A stretch of 35,751 bases of DNA from IMG/VR virus record IMGVR_UViG_3300034072_002220, positions 1 to 35,751 of that record. One strand, given 5' to 3'. Both the position numbers and the translations under genes were made by a program. The notes below the pieces were generated by a model. It saw only the letters and a list, made by a program, of their open reading frames with translations, was not told where the DNA came from and did no database searches. The first letter of the stretch is position 1; every line of letters starts with the position of its first letter. The stretch comes from a virus. This document shows positions 1-7,026 of the stretch, one piece after another.

Positions 1-252
1 TATGCAAAGCAACTATTTGTAACAAGTGGCTACCTAAATAAAGCCGTGCGTGAGGTAACAGGAAAAACAGTTATAAAATGTATTACAGAGGTACTTATCA
101 GCGAAGCAAAATATTTACTGATGAGTTCACAACATTCAATCGAAACCATTAGCGAGCAACTGCACTTTACTTCTGCGGGGAGCTTCAGCAGGTTCTTTAA
201 AAGGCAAACAGATACAACGCCTATGGAATATAGGAAAGAATACGGTAAATAA
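1..252 (+). CDS. AraC-family transcriptional regulator, C-terminal fragment
   Basis: The frame is open from base 1, so the gene begins upstream of the window; only 83 residues plus the stop are visible. They carry the second half of an AraC/XylS DNA-binding domain: a helix with SEAKYLLMSSQHSIETISEQL, then the typical F..AGSFSRFFKRQTDTTPMEYRK signature of the second helix-turn-helix and the conserved post-helix P..YR. This class activates or represses nearby genes in response to small ligands bound by the missing N-terminal domain. It precedes the RteC-like gene by 64 bp on the same strand, so both may belong to one regulatory region of a host mobile element. It is not phage DNA. Confidence 0.85.
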   Translation, partial: YAKQLFVTSGYLNKAVREVTGKTVIKCITEVLISEAKYLLMSSQHSIETISEQLHFTSAGSFSRFFKRQTDTTPMEYRKEYGK

Positions 253-316
253 CAGGCATGCACAGATAACAGTGCTTCATTATTGTCGGTGCACGGCTAT
301 ATCAATTATTTGAGCT

Positions 317-1141
317 ATGGTACGTTCAGCGATTTTTAAGGAGATACTATCAGAAATAGATACCAGGGAGCAGGAACTGTCGCTCGGCGATACATCCCTT
401 ATTGAACAGTCCGGGATCATGATCGCGTTATTGCAAGGGGTTCTTGTACGCATTAAGGAACAGGTACGCACAGCAGGATTTGCCGATGCAATGCAGGAAA
501 TCGAGTTCTTTAAGGAAGTGAAGCCTCTGATTTTGGGTAAACTCATCTACTACAATAATGTCTACAGAATTGAAACTACCTGCCCCGTAAGGGGCGGCAA
601 GTTATACCGCAAATATTTTGAGGGCCAGCTGAAGCTTTTAAAACAGAATAATGCAAGCCAGTTAGATATGGACTTCTACAGGTACTATCGTTCGGGCAGG
701 ACAGATAAAGATGCTGACTATTTTTTGCGCGAGCAGGTACATTATGCTACCGTTTTAGACAGCTTCTACTTTGAGATGGACAGCCAGTATTCCACCTATT
801 ATGACCATCTGGTCGCAAGGTTTATAGCGCAAGACCATACCTACATCTATCTTTTGTCAAGGATTGACCCTGAAACGCCGGTTAACTTCGGTTTACTGGA
901 TATTCCGGAGGACCTGCAATGGACGGGCACTAAAAATGCCCTTATAGAGCTCATCTACGCCTTATATATCTCGGGGGTACTTTCCCATGGTAAGATAGGT
1001 ATCCGTAAGCTGAGCCTTATTTTTCAAAGCCTCTTTAAAATATCTTTGGGTGACATCCATCACGCTTTTCACCGCATGAAAGACCGATCCGGCAAGCGGA
1101 CGTTATTTATTGACCAATTACGGAACTCCCTGGAAGTATAA
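317..1141 (+). CDS. rteC: RteC-family protein
   Basis: 274 residues, close to the usual RteC length. RteC was described on the CTnDOT conjugative transposon of Bacteroides, where it is the last regulator of the tetracycline-induced excision cascade and activates excision genes. Visible family features include the N-terminal helical part with FFKEVKPLILGKLIYYNNVYRIE, the central KYFEGQLKLLKQ segment, a FYRYYRSGRTDKDADYF motif and a C-terminal region rich in aromatic and helical residues (LSLIFQSLFKISLGDIHHAFHRMKDRSGKRTLFIDQL). The ATG at 317 is the first good start after the upstream stop. Its presence suggests that the prophage entered or lies beside an integrative conjugative element. The assignment is by motif recall; rteC-like genes occur in many Bacteroidota elements unrelated to tetracycline. 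Confidence 0.75.
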   Translation: MVRSAIFKEILSEIDTREQELSLGDTSLIEQSGIMIALLQGVLVRIKEQVRTAGFADAMQEIEFFKEVKPLILGKLIYYNNVYRIETTCPVRGGKLYRKYFEGQLKLLKQNNASQLDMDFYRYYRSGRTDKDADYFLREQVHYATVLDSFYFEMDSQYSTYYDHLVARFIAQDHTYIYLLSRIDPETPVNFGLLDIPEDLQWTGTKNALIELIYALYISGVLSHGKIGIRKLSLIFQSLFKISLGDIHHAFHRMKDRSGKRTLFIDQLRNSLEV

Positions 1142-1221
1142 TCGGCGAAACCAAACCTGCAAAAAACCGCAGCTATGAATTCTAATCCGGCGTTCAAATC
1201 TACAACTTATTTTAAAGGTTA

Positions 1222-1246
1222 TTAAAAAGCGTTTTAAACGCCTTTA
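1222..1246 (-). terminator. Likely intrinsic terminator after the orphan gene
   Basis: Read on the minus strand there is a short stem, GCGT/ACGC with a 5-nt AT loop, extended by A-T pairs and followed at once by TTTTT. On the plus strand the core reads GCGTTTTAAACGC (1229-1241) and is framed by TTTAAAGG (1211-1218) and CCTTTAAA (1241-1248). It overlaps the stop codon of the minus-strand gene and lies 80 bp beyond the end of rteC, so it could serve both directions. The stem is short, so confidence is modest. Confidence 0.4.
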
Positions 1247-1522
1247 AAGCTGCAAAAATTCTTTTCTGAAGCCATCAGCAAAAATAAGTACATAATCATG
1301 CCTTTGCCTGTCTTTGTTATCAAGCTTTAGCAGGCTAAATTTGCGCGTATCCGGGTTATATTGGTACTCTATATTTATTATAGATGTTATTTGCGCTGTA
1401 TAGCCTTCTAATAAGCTCGTAAGATGGTCTTTAAAATTCTGTATCCTGAAATCATGGTACTCCTGATTGTGATAGAACTCTTCATCATGCTCAAACTTTA
1501 CTTTAACCGTCACATTTATCAT
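1244..1522 (-). CDS. Small hypothetical protein at the phage right end
   Basis: 92 residues from the ATG at 1522; a longer reading would need a TTG start at 1543, which is less likely. The protein is charged and mixed alpha/beta, rich in His, Asp, Tyr and Phe at the N-terminus (KFEHDEEFYHNQEYHDF) and ends in DGFRKEFLQL. No signal peptide, membrane segment or known motif is visible. It stands alone between two terminators, past the methyltransferase operon, in the place where transposable phages often keep cargo genes next to the terminus. Whether it belongs to the phage or to the flanking element cannot be decided from the sequence. Confidence 0.55.
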   Translation of the reverse strand: MINVTVKVKFEHDEEFYHNQEYHDFRIQNFKDHLTSLLEGYTAQITSIINIEYQYNPDTRKFSLLKLDNKDRQRHDYVLIFADGFRKEFLQL

Positions 1523-1550
1523 ACCTTCATCTTGTTTCTGCAAATCTATT

Positions 1551-1577
1551 AAAAAGCCCCAAAAAATGGGGCTTTTT
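1551..1577. terminator. Strong bidirectional intrinsic terminator
   Basis: A 10-bp perfect stem, AAAAAGCCCC (1551-1560) and GGGGCTTTTT (1568-1577), with a 7-nt A-rich loop and T tracts on either strand. It lies 61 bp downstream of the methyltransferase stop and should end the long minus-strand late transcript. Confidence 0.9.
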
Positions 1578-1638
1578 TTGTTGCAACACTTGCGTAATAT
1601 ATTGGTTTTAACTATCTTTATTCTGTGTTAGAATGAGG

Positions 1639-2478
1639 CTAACTCATTGATTGCGTCCATTGTTTATGGAGCATAATATCTGTATATGTAGCCACATTAT
1701 TCATTTGCATATTAAGCTCTTTACGCTCAGCTCCGTTAAACGGGTTTAAGCCGCCTGTATTACTTTCTATCCACTCACACAGCTCTATTATTGATGACTT
1801 GTTGGATGTGAAGTAGAAGTATGAAGTGTTTTTCAGCACCTTCAGCACATCAAGATAGTCGGCTAACTTCCAATAGTTTTTATACGTACCTGTTTCAGTG
1901 GCCAAGTATGGCGGGTCAACCATAAAAACAACATTTTCTTTGTCTTTGTACATATTAAAAACCTCTTTATAGTCCGCACCAATAACCTCTACACCATCAA
2001 GATAACCGTCAGCATTATATTCGCTCATTTTTATATTGTTATACAGCGTGCTTTTTGTCAATTCATCAAATGACAGCACATACTTCATGCTGAATAACAA
2101 AGATGATGACAGGGTAATATAATCTACCGCTCCCGGTTCTGACTTAATGCGCTCAAGTACCATGTCTCTTACTGTACCTGTTATACGCTTTTCACGTGGC
2201 CACTCTTTTACAATTGCTCTCAGGTCTGCTAATAGAGCGTTAGTATGCGGAATAAGTTTAATGCGCTGAGCATAGTCATCATAATCGTTATATACCGCTG
2301 TTGCATTCGGATAAACAACCTTAACAGTGTGTGAAAGAAGCCCTGAGCCGCCAAATAAATCTACATAGGTAGCATTAGCCGGATAGTGCTTTAAAGCTGT
2401 CTTAAAGTCTTTTAAAAATCGTCTTTTTTGCCCCATAAACGGAAGGGGTGCCGCATTGTAATTTTTCATTTTTACCAT
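1639..2478 (-). CDS. dam: D12-class DNA N6-adenine methyltransferase
   Basis: 279 residues, the normal size for a Dam/D12 enzyme that transfers a methyl group from S-adenosylmethionine to N6 of adenine in DNA. The N-terminal PLPFMGQKRRF (about 12-21) is the D12 version of the SAM-contacting K/RxxF region. DLFGGSG (40-46) is the glycine-rich SAM loop and VDPPY (187-191) is catalytic motif IV. It is the last gene of the minus-strand late arm, the place where Mu carries the mom modification gene, so it probably protects phage DNA or affects its own regulation. A second in-frame ATG at codon 4 is a possible start. A long hairpin lies 31 nt upstream of the start, with a strong terminator downstream. 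The target sequence is not predictable here. Confidence 0.9.
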   Translation of the reverse strand: MVKMKNYNAAPLPFMGQKRRFLKDFKTALKHYPANATYVDLFGGSGLLSHTVKVVYPNATAVYNDYDDYAQRIKLIPHTNALLADLRAIVKEWPREKRITGTVRDMVLERIKSEPGAVDYITLSSSLLFSMKYVLSFDELTKSTLYNNIKMSEYNADGYLDGVEVIGADYKEVFNMYKDKENVVFMVDPPYLATETGTYKNYWKLADYLDVLKVLKNTSYFYFTSNKSSIIELCEWIESNTGGLNPFNGAERKELNMQMNNVATYTDIMLHKQWTQSMS

Positions 2479-2509
2479 TATAATTATTCAAATCGTTAGT
2501 ATATTTGCA

Positions 2510-2605
2510 GTCTCCCAACATAATAAAATAACACATACATGCAGGAAGGCTCATGCCCTCAGTCTGCGCTTGTATGTGCTATCTTTTAAGTTTATGTTGG
2601 GAGAC
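2510..2605. other. 96-nt rod-like inverted repeat upstream of dam (RNA element candidate)
   Basis: The outer arms GTCTCCCAACATA (2510-2522) and TATGTTGGGAGAC (2593-2605) are a perfect 13-bp inverted repeat. Inside are an 8-bp stem, CACATACA (2532-2539) with TGTATGTG (2571-2578), and a 4-bp stem GCAG (2541-2544) with CTGC (2564-2567). An A/T-rich bulge separates the outer and middle stems. The element fills the 151-bp gap between a small gene and dam, with its edge 31 nt before the dam ATG on the minus strand. On the plus strand a TATATTTG (2500-2507) matches the Bacteroidota -7 box, but no -33 box is visible. It may be a leader hairpin of dam mRNA, a small RNA or a processing site. No U-tract follows it, so a plain terminator is unlikely. 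Confidence 0.6.
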
Positions 2606-2629
2606 CTAAACTAAATGGCTGGGGGCTTT

Positions 2630-2821
2630 TTACTCTTCTATGCTCGGCTCTTTATATTGTTCTAAAAGGGCTATATTGACACCTAACGCTGCCAGCATAA
2701 TCTTTGCCCTTTCAATGGATGTTAAAAGCATTTGGGCAGTTCCAACAATGTTAGAACCATCGGCCACCGGAATAATGGCCAATACTTCAAATTCGTTAAA
2801 ACGGATAAGATACTTTCTCAT
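2630..2821 (-). CDS. Small hypothetical phage protein
   Basis: 63 residues, starting 4 bp after the stop of the leucine-rich-repeat gene and so cotranscribed with the fibre genes. It begins with a short beta-like stretch (RKYLIRFNEFEVLAIIPV), followed by helices containing QMLLTSIERAKIMLAAL and a charged tail. There is no recognisable motif. Its place after the tail-tip gene is one where fibre chaperones or small capping proteins are often found, but nothing in the sequence proves that role. Confidence 0.6.
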   Translation of the reverse strand: MRKYLIRFNEFEVLAIIPVADGSNIVGTAQMLLTSIERAKIMLAALGVNIALLEQYKEPSIEE

Positions 2822-2824
2822 ATT

Positions 2825-4390
2825 TTATAAGGGTTTTATATTCCATACATGTTCATACTGATTAACCAACACCCATATCTTTTCTAATTGGCTGGCTGGT
2901 GTTCCATTGTTGCTACCCTGTATGTAGCCTGCTGGCTGCTGGTAGTTTCCGGATGGCCTCACTGAGTTGCTGGTTTCGGTAGATGTTGAGCCGTATATAT
3001 CAACTGTCATACTCCTGAACTGGCTTGCTGATGTTCCGGTAATAGGAGCATTGGCAACTGTAAAAGAATAGAAGCTATCTACAAAAGCGTTAACCCTTGC
3101 TACTGTACCATAGGCAGCAGGCGCAATAAAGCTTTTAAGCTTTGTGAGCTGGTTTAGCCATACAGGCAGCGCAGTGGCCATTGTGTTAACTGCTGTAATG
3201 TTGATTGTGGTAAGATTGATACAGGCTGAAAAATCGCCCCATGCATTTAAATGATTACTAATTGTGAAGTTAGCCTGATATAGAGCCAAAATTTTCAAGC
3301 CTGTAAGCTTGCTTACAAATGCAGGAACCGCACCAGCATTCCATGTCTGACCTCCGATTTGAATATGTTCAAGTGTAGTATTAGTAAAAGCGATATCATA
3401 ATTATTATTATGCCCGGCATTACGAACATTTATAACCTTTACGCTTGGCAATGTGAGCAGTTTTTCAAATTCGGTAAAAGGCATGGCCGTCCTGTTAATG
3501 TCTGCATATTCTAAAGACTGCAACCCACTTACATCATCCGGTAATCTCATGGCCGTGGACGAGTTAATACCTATATACATATCCTTTAACTTGTAAAGCT
3601 CTGCAAATTCAGCAGGCATAGTGTAATTAATACCTGTTTGCGCAATATTAATGTAGGTAAGGGTTTCTTTCAGTTTGTTAATTTCATCAAATCTTTTATT
3701 TTCAGCTGACCCGGACAGGTTAATAGTATTGGTTAATGAAAGTGTCTGAATTGGCGAATTCAATATCCAGTTAGGAAACCCGGCATTCATAACATCGCCC
3801 ACTTGAGAGAGGTTAAGTGTGCGTATCCGGCTATTATAAAAATCCTGCGGGAAATTGGTTATAAAGTAACTTTGCGATATACTAAGATACTCAAGGTTTT
3901 GAAGTTTTGATAATCCGGCGGGCAGGCTGTTATATAAGTAGGTACGGTTAAAGATTATTGTTGTTATGGCCTGCGGTTTCTGAAAGCGCATCGTTATATC
4001 CCTGTATTGCTCATAGCTGTCATTTACAGTGTTTTTTATACCTGCTGGCAAATCCTGAAAGTAATAAACCGGAACCACAAAAGAGCCTGTAATGTTAATT
4101 GTAGCTGGCGTGGTAGCATTGGCAACAGCACCCATATCAATACGGCGGTTTGAGCCTGAAACCTTAAAATCAACAACATGCTCACCTGTACCGTCGTTGT
4201 AGTCAATATAAAGCTTATTGTCTATATTGTTTTGTGAAATAAGCCTGAAGCTGTTTTCAAATGTACTGTTATAGCGCGCCGGGAAGTAAGAACCTTTGAC
4301 CCTGAACTTTAAGATAATTTCAGCATCAGGGGTTATAGTCATAAACCTGCCTAAAGAACGTGCTATTTTACCGTTTACTAATAATAACAT
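2825..4390 (-). CDS. Leucine-rich-repeat tail tip / receptor-binding protein
   Basis: 521 residues. The N-terminal 130 residues are beta-rich and contain a PKD-like stretch YIDYNDGTGEHVVDF (about 61-75). From about residue 150 to 430 there is a run of irregular leucine-rich repeats of the LPxxLxxLxxLxxLxIxxxxx type (for example LPAGLSKLQNLEYLSISQ, then PAEFAELYKLKDMYI, then VSGLQSLEYADI). The C-terminus ends in a NYQQPAGYIQGS..GTPASQLEKIWVLVNQYEHVWN block, probably a globular tip. There is no signal peptide, which argues for a virion protein rather than a secreted adhesin. It closes the fibre cluster and most likely contacts the host surface. An enzymatic role is not suggested by any motif. 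Confidence 0.7.
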   Translation of the reverse strand: MLLLVNGKIARSLGRFMTITPDAEIILKFRVKGSYFPARYNSTFENSFRLISQNNIDNKLYIDYNDGTGEHVVDFKVSGSNRRIDMGAVANATTPATINITGSFVVPVYYFQDLPAGIKNTVNDSYEQYRDITMRFQKPQAITTIIFNRTYLYNSLPAGLSKLQNLEYLSISQSYFITNFPQDFYNSRIRTLNLSQVGDVMNAGFPNWILNSPIQTLSLTNTINLSGSAENKRFDEINKLKETLTYINIAQTGINYTMPAEFAELYKLKDMYIGINSSTAMRLPDDVSGLQSLEYADINRTAMPFTEFEKLLTLPSVKVINVRNAGHNNNYDIAFTNTTLEHIQIGGQTWNAGAVPAFVSKLTGLKILALYQANFTISNHLNAWGDFSACINLTTINITAVNTMATALPVWLNQLTKLKSFIAPAAYGTVARVNAFVDSFYSFTVANAPITGTSASQFRSMTVDIYGSTSTETSNSVRPSGNYQQPAGYIQGSNNGTPASQLEKIWVLVNQYEHVWNIKPL

Positions 4391-4393
4391 GAT

Positions 4394-5233
4394 TTAAACC
4401 ATTTTAGTTACTGTGTACTTTATCCAGTGTGCATCACTGTCACCAACTTTCTCATAAATAGTGGGCGTTGCCATAAAGGCGCACACAACTGTAAAGCCTT
4501 TCTTATAGCCATTAGATGTAGGGTAGGCTGAAACAATATCTGCCAGCGATGCAAAGCCTGTGCTGGTTTCATTATACTCCCTGTAATTCATCATGGTTTC
4601 TGCGCTAAGCACTCCATCAGGGCCGACTGTAACAACGCGGCTTTCTGTACCTTCATAAGCAAGGCTGAGCAACAGATCTGTTCCAAAAAGGGTAAGCATT
4701 TCAAACCTGCTCCTTATTTGTGAGTACCTGAAGACAGCAAATGAATCGGTACGCAATAAGATATCCTGCCCTGAAGCTGTATATAGCCTATTGCCCGGTA
4801 GTGACTCATTGCTCAGGTTTTTTATAGTCAACAAGCCCTGGCTTTTATTATATATGATAACCTGCTGGCCATCATAAAAATTAGTACTACTTATACCGGT
4901 AACGTTAACAGCAGAAGCAAAGCTTACAAGCCCTTTGCCCTGAGCGTTTACATTATGGGCATCAGTGTTGGCCGTTATCTCCAGCTCACCCTGTGCTGCC
5001 TTATCTGTTTTTTTATCAAGCTCAGCTTTAACCGTTGGTGTATTAGGATAAGAAGCTGTATCAGCGTTATTGATGTTGGTGGTTTTCTTATTAACATCCG
5101 CAACCAGCTCGTTAACCTTATTCGTTACTTGGTTAAATTCGATGGCCATTATCTTTTGATTTTCCGGTATATCCTGAACGGCCTGCACTTTCTCAGGGCT
5201 GTCAACTTTATTTGCTATGTTTAAAGGTTCCAT
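4394..5233 (-). CDS. Putative tail fibre / baseplate appendage protein
   Basis: 279 residues, abutting its neighbours (shared base with the upstream stop at 5233, 3 bp before the LRR gene). The N-terminal 60 residues are predicted helical and may form a trimeric coiled coil (AIEFNQVTNKVNELVADVNKKTTNINNAD). The rest is beta-rich with many Asn, Thr and Gly, as in fibre shafts. A DKAAQGELEITANTDAH stretch resembles fibre repeats. No chaperone or enzyme motif is seen. Its position between fibre genes and the LRR tip suggests an adaptor linking the tip protein to the fibre; this is inference. Confidence 0.55.
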   Translation of the reverse strand: MEPLNIANKVDSPEKVQAVQDIPENQKIMAIEFNQVTNKVNELVADVNKKTTNINNADTASYPNTPTVKAELDKKTDKAAQGELEITANTDAHNVNAQGKGLVSFASAVNVTGISSTNFYDGQQVIIYNKSQGLLTIKNLSNESLPGNRLYTASGQDILLRTDSFAVFRYSQIRSRFEMLTLFGTDLLLSLAYEGTESRVVTVGPDGVLSAETMMNYREYNETSTGFASLADIVSAYPTSNGYKKGFTVVCAFMATPTIYEKVGDSDAHWIKYTVTKMV

Positions 5234-5679
5234 TATGGTTGTGTTTGAAGTTTAAGTTCGTTATAATAAGCTGTTAAAAAAGCTTCATTATCTGTCTCAA
5301 GAATATCCCTTATCACGCCCTGAGCATCCATTACTTTGTAATTAGATGCGGCGCGTTCCATACAACTGTAAAATAGACGTGCGCTTTGGTGCATAGGATA
5401 ATCGTTTCCTGAGAAAGTAAAGACAGCAGTATCAAGGCCATTTACTTTAGCCCTGTATTCATAAGCGGGCTGCTCGGCTAAATATTCTGCCTCATAAGCT
5501 GCCATCTCAGATTCACTTCGCTCTTCAAGTTGGCCATTAACTATCTTTAAAGGCGATACGCCAAACTGATTTTGCGGCATATCCTCTTCATCAATAACAA
5601 GCGGTGTGTCTTCACCGTCCCATGTTTGCCAAAACAAAAAGGGTTTATTTGGCAGTTCTGTTGCTATTAGTTTTCCCAT
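5233..5679 (-). CDS. Putative tail fibre assembly-type protein
   Basis: 148 residues, acidic, beta-rich at the N-terminus (PFLFWQTWDGEDTPLVIDEED) and helical at the C-terminus. The middle has a Glu/Ala-rich helix (SESEMAAYEAEYLAEQPAYEYRAKVNG), followed by a pattern in which a small protein describes a residue or value to be tested (YPMHQSARLFYSCMERAASNYKVMDAQGVIRDI). A small acidic protein between two fibre genes is the classic place for a fibre assembly chaperone, but no family is recognised with certainty. It overlaps the next gene by one base, suggesting coupled translation. Confidence 0.5.
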   Translation of the reverse strand: MGKLIATELPNKPFLFWQTWDGEDTPLVIDEEDMPQNQFGVSPLKIVNGQLEERSESEMAAYEAEYLAEQPAYEYRAKVNGLDTAVFTFSGNDYPMHQSARLFYSCMERAASNYKVMDAQGVIRDILETDNEAFLTAYYNELKLQTQP

Positions 5680-5680
5680 A

Positions 5681-6526
5681 TTAAGCTTTGATTATTGTGT
5701 AACGAATTCGTAAACTTTGCGTAAAGCTGCCTGACTCTCTCAGCCTTATTTTAAAGGATGTAGCTGTTTTGCTATGTATAGCATAAAAAAGTGTAGCGGT
5801 TGCAGCGGCCACACCTTCACTTGTTGCCTCAAAGCTTGGTATCACCTGATAAATAGACGTTCCAATAGAAGTAAAGACAGCCGTAAACTCAAGATTGCCG
5901 TTTTGTATATCCCCTGCCATTATGGTGCCTTGCTTTAGTATGATAGCGGCGTTGGGCTTGTTTAATATTCCTGAAGTTGCACTTTCAGGCGAAAGCCAGT
6001 TAGGTTTTACATTTACCTGTGCGCCAGCTTGTATGCCGTTTAACTTAGTCAGTAATTCATTCGTAAAAGGGATATAATTGGAATCTATAACTATTCCATC
6101 GGGCAGAGCAAAGTCTGTAAGCTCTTTAACTGTTTTTAGCCTTTTAAGGTCTGAGAAAGGAAAACTGGCCACAACTGTACCGTTGCCAGTTCCGCAGGTG
6201 GCATAACGTGTTATATATGCCGGAAGGCTGTCAAGCTGCTGGTCGTTATTGGCATCAACATTGTAATTTACAAACTCTGTATTTTCGTAAATCTTAACTG
6301 TAGTGCCGGGTGCTGACTGCTGAAAAAGTATAAGCTCTGAATTGTAACTGATAAAGCCCTGTGTTACTAACTGTCCGTTAAATACGACATTTACCCCTGA
6401 AATTATAGTTTTATCACCAGCTAAAGCTGCAAGCGCGGCAAGTGGCTCAGCAAAGCAGGCCTGAAGGAACCGCCACGTTTTGTTAGTTCCCGGAAAACCT
6501 GTAGATGGTATGGTTATTCTATCCAT
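5681..6526 (-). CDS. Tail fibre protein
   Basis: 281 residues. The segment LTKLNGIQAGAQVNVKPNWL followed by SATSGILNKP (about residues 158-190) is a motif often seen in tail fibres of many phages, where it marks a triple-beta shaft region before the distal domain. The N-terminal part (ITIPSTGFPGTNKTWRFLQACFAEPLAALAALAGDKTIISGV) is likely the attachment module, and the C-terminus is beta-sandwich-like. It overlaps the gp48-like gene by 13 bp, as expected for the Mu order gp47-gp48-fibre. It is the first of the fibre genes downstream of the baseplate. Confidence 0.7.
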   Translation of the reverse strand: MDRITIPSTGFPGTNKTWRFLQACFAEPLAALAALAGDKTIISGVNVVFNGQLVTQGFISYNSELILFQQSAPGTTVKIYENTEFVNYNVDANNDQQLDSLPAYITRYATCGTGNGTVVASFPFSDLKRLKTVKELTDFALPDGIVIDSNYIPFTNELLTKLNGIQAGAQVNVKPNWLSPESATSGILNKPNAAIILKQGTIMAGDIQNGNLEFTAVFTSIGTSIYQVIPSFEATSEGVAAATATLFYAIHSKTATSFKIRLRESGSFTQSLRIRYTIIKA

Positions 6527-7026
6527 GCTATGTTATAGTTTTTACTGTATAATTTGTAATAATCAATTTCTGCTTTCATTAAAGACAATAGCGCGTTAAG
6601 CTGTTGCTGTGATTGTGGCTGTAACTGTGCGGGTACAATAACATTAAAGTCGATACCATCACCAACAAATTCGGTCTGTTCTTTAAAATGTACCGGAAGG
6701 TTATCTTCCGGCTCATAAAACCAAACAGGCCTGGCCTCTTCAGCTTCATAAAACCAAACAGGCTCTACAATTACTGCATTGGTTATCTTAATGCGGCGCA
6801 GCACCGGGTCAAACTTATCATTAAGCAGCTTTTGCAAATACACAACCTGACTGTTATGGCTCACTTTATAAAGTGATGACTGCCGGAAGGCCATAAAGAT
6901 GTTATAAAGTGTCAGCACTGGCTGAATAAGGCAATTAAGCCAAGCTATAAAGCCTGCTTTACGCTTTCTTATCGGTAGCTGCTCCTGTATAAGCTGTTGC
7001 CAGTTGATGTTAAAAAATGCTGTCAT
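6514..7026 (-). CDS. gp48-like baseplate / tail protein
   Basis: 170 residues between the gpJ-like baseplate gene and the fibre gene, the position of Mu gp48 (P2 gpI type), which joins the baseplate to fibres. The N-terminal 50 residues are helical and hydrophobic in patches (LNCLIQPVLTLYNIFMAF). The middle has two tandem copies of a PVWFYE-type motif (about residues 89 and 100) and a weaker third (LPVHFKE). The C-terminus is a helix ending in Trp-Ile-Glu. Similarity to the gpI family at residue level is weak, so the assignment depends on order. The duplicated DNA behind the motif is listed separately. Confidence 0.55.
   Translation of the reverse strand: MTAFFNINWQQLIQEQLPIRKRKAGFIAWLNCLIQPVLTLYNIFMAFRQSSLYKVSHNSQVVYLQKLLNDKFDPVLRRIKITNAVIVEPVWFYEAEEARPVWFYEPEDNLPVHFKEQTEFVGDGIDFNVIVPAQLQPQSQQQLNALLSLMKAEIDYYKLYSKNYNIAWIE
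6713..6763. repeat. Two 18-bp direct repeats inside the gp48-like gene
   Basis: TCATAAAACCAAACAGGC occurs at 6713-6730 and again at 6746-6763, a 33-bp (11-codon) offset that keeps the frame. It encodes the tandem PVWFYE motif. Such an in-frame tandem copy can gain or lose units by slippage. Confidence 0.9.

Noticed and set aside
1142-1638. Exact phage terminus and 5-bp target duplication
   Set aside because: Candidate TG/CA ends can be found by chance many times, and the partner end lies outside the window, so no position can be defended.
2825-6526. Diversity-generating retroelement or invertible fibre segment
   Set aside because: No reverse transcriptase, no template/variable repeat pair and no invertase gene or flanking inverted repeats were found around the fibre genes.
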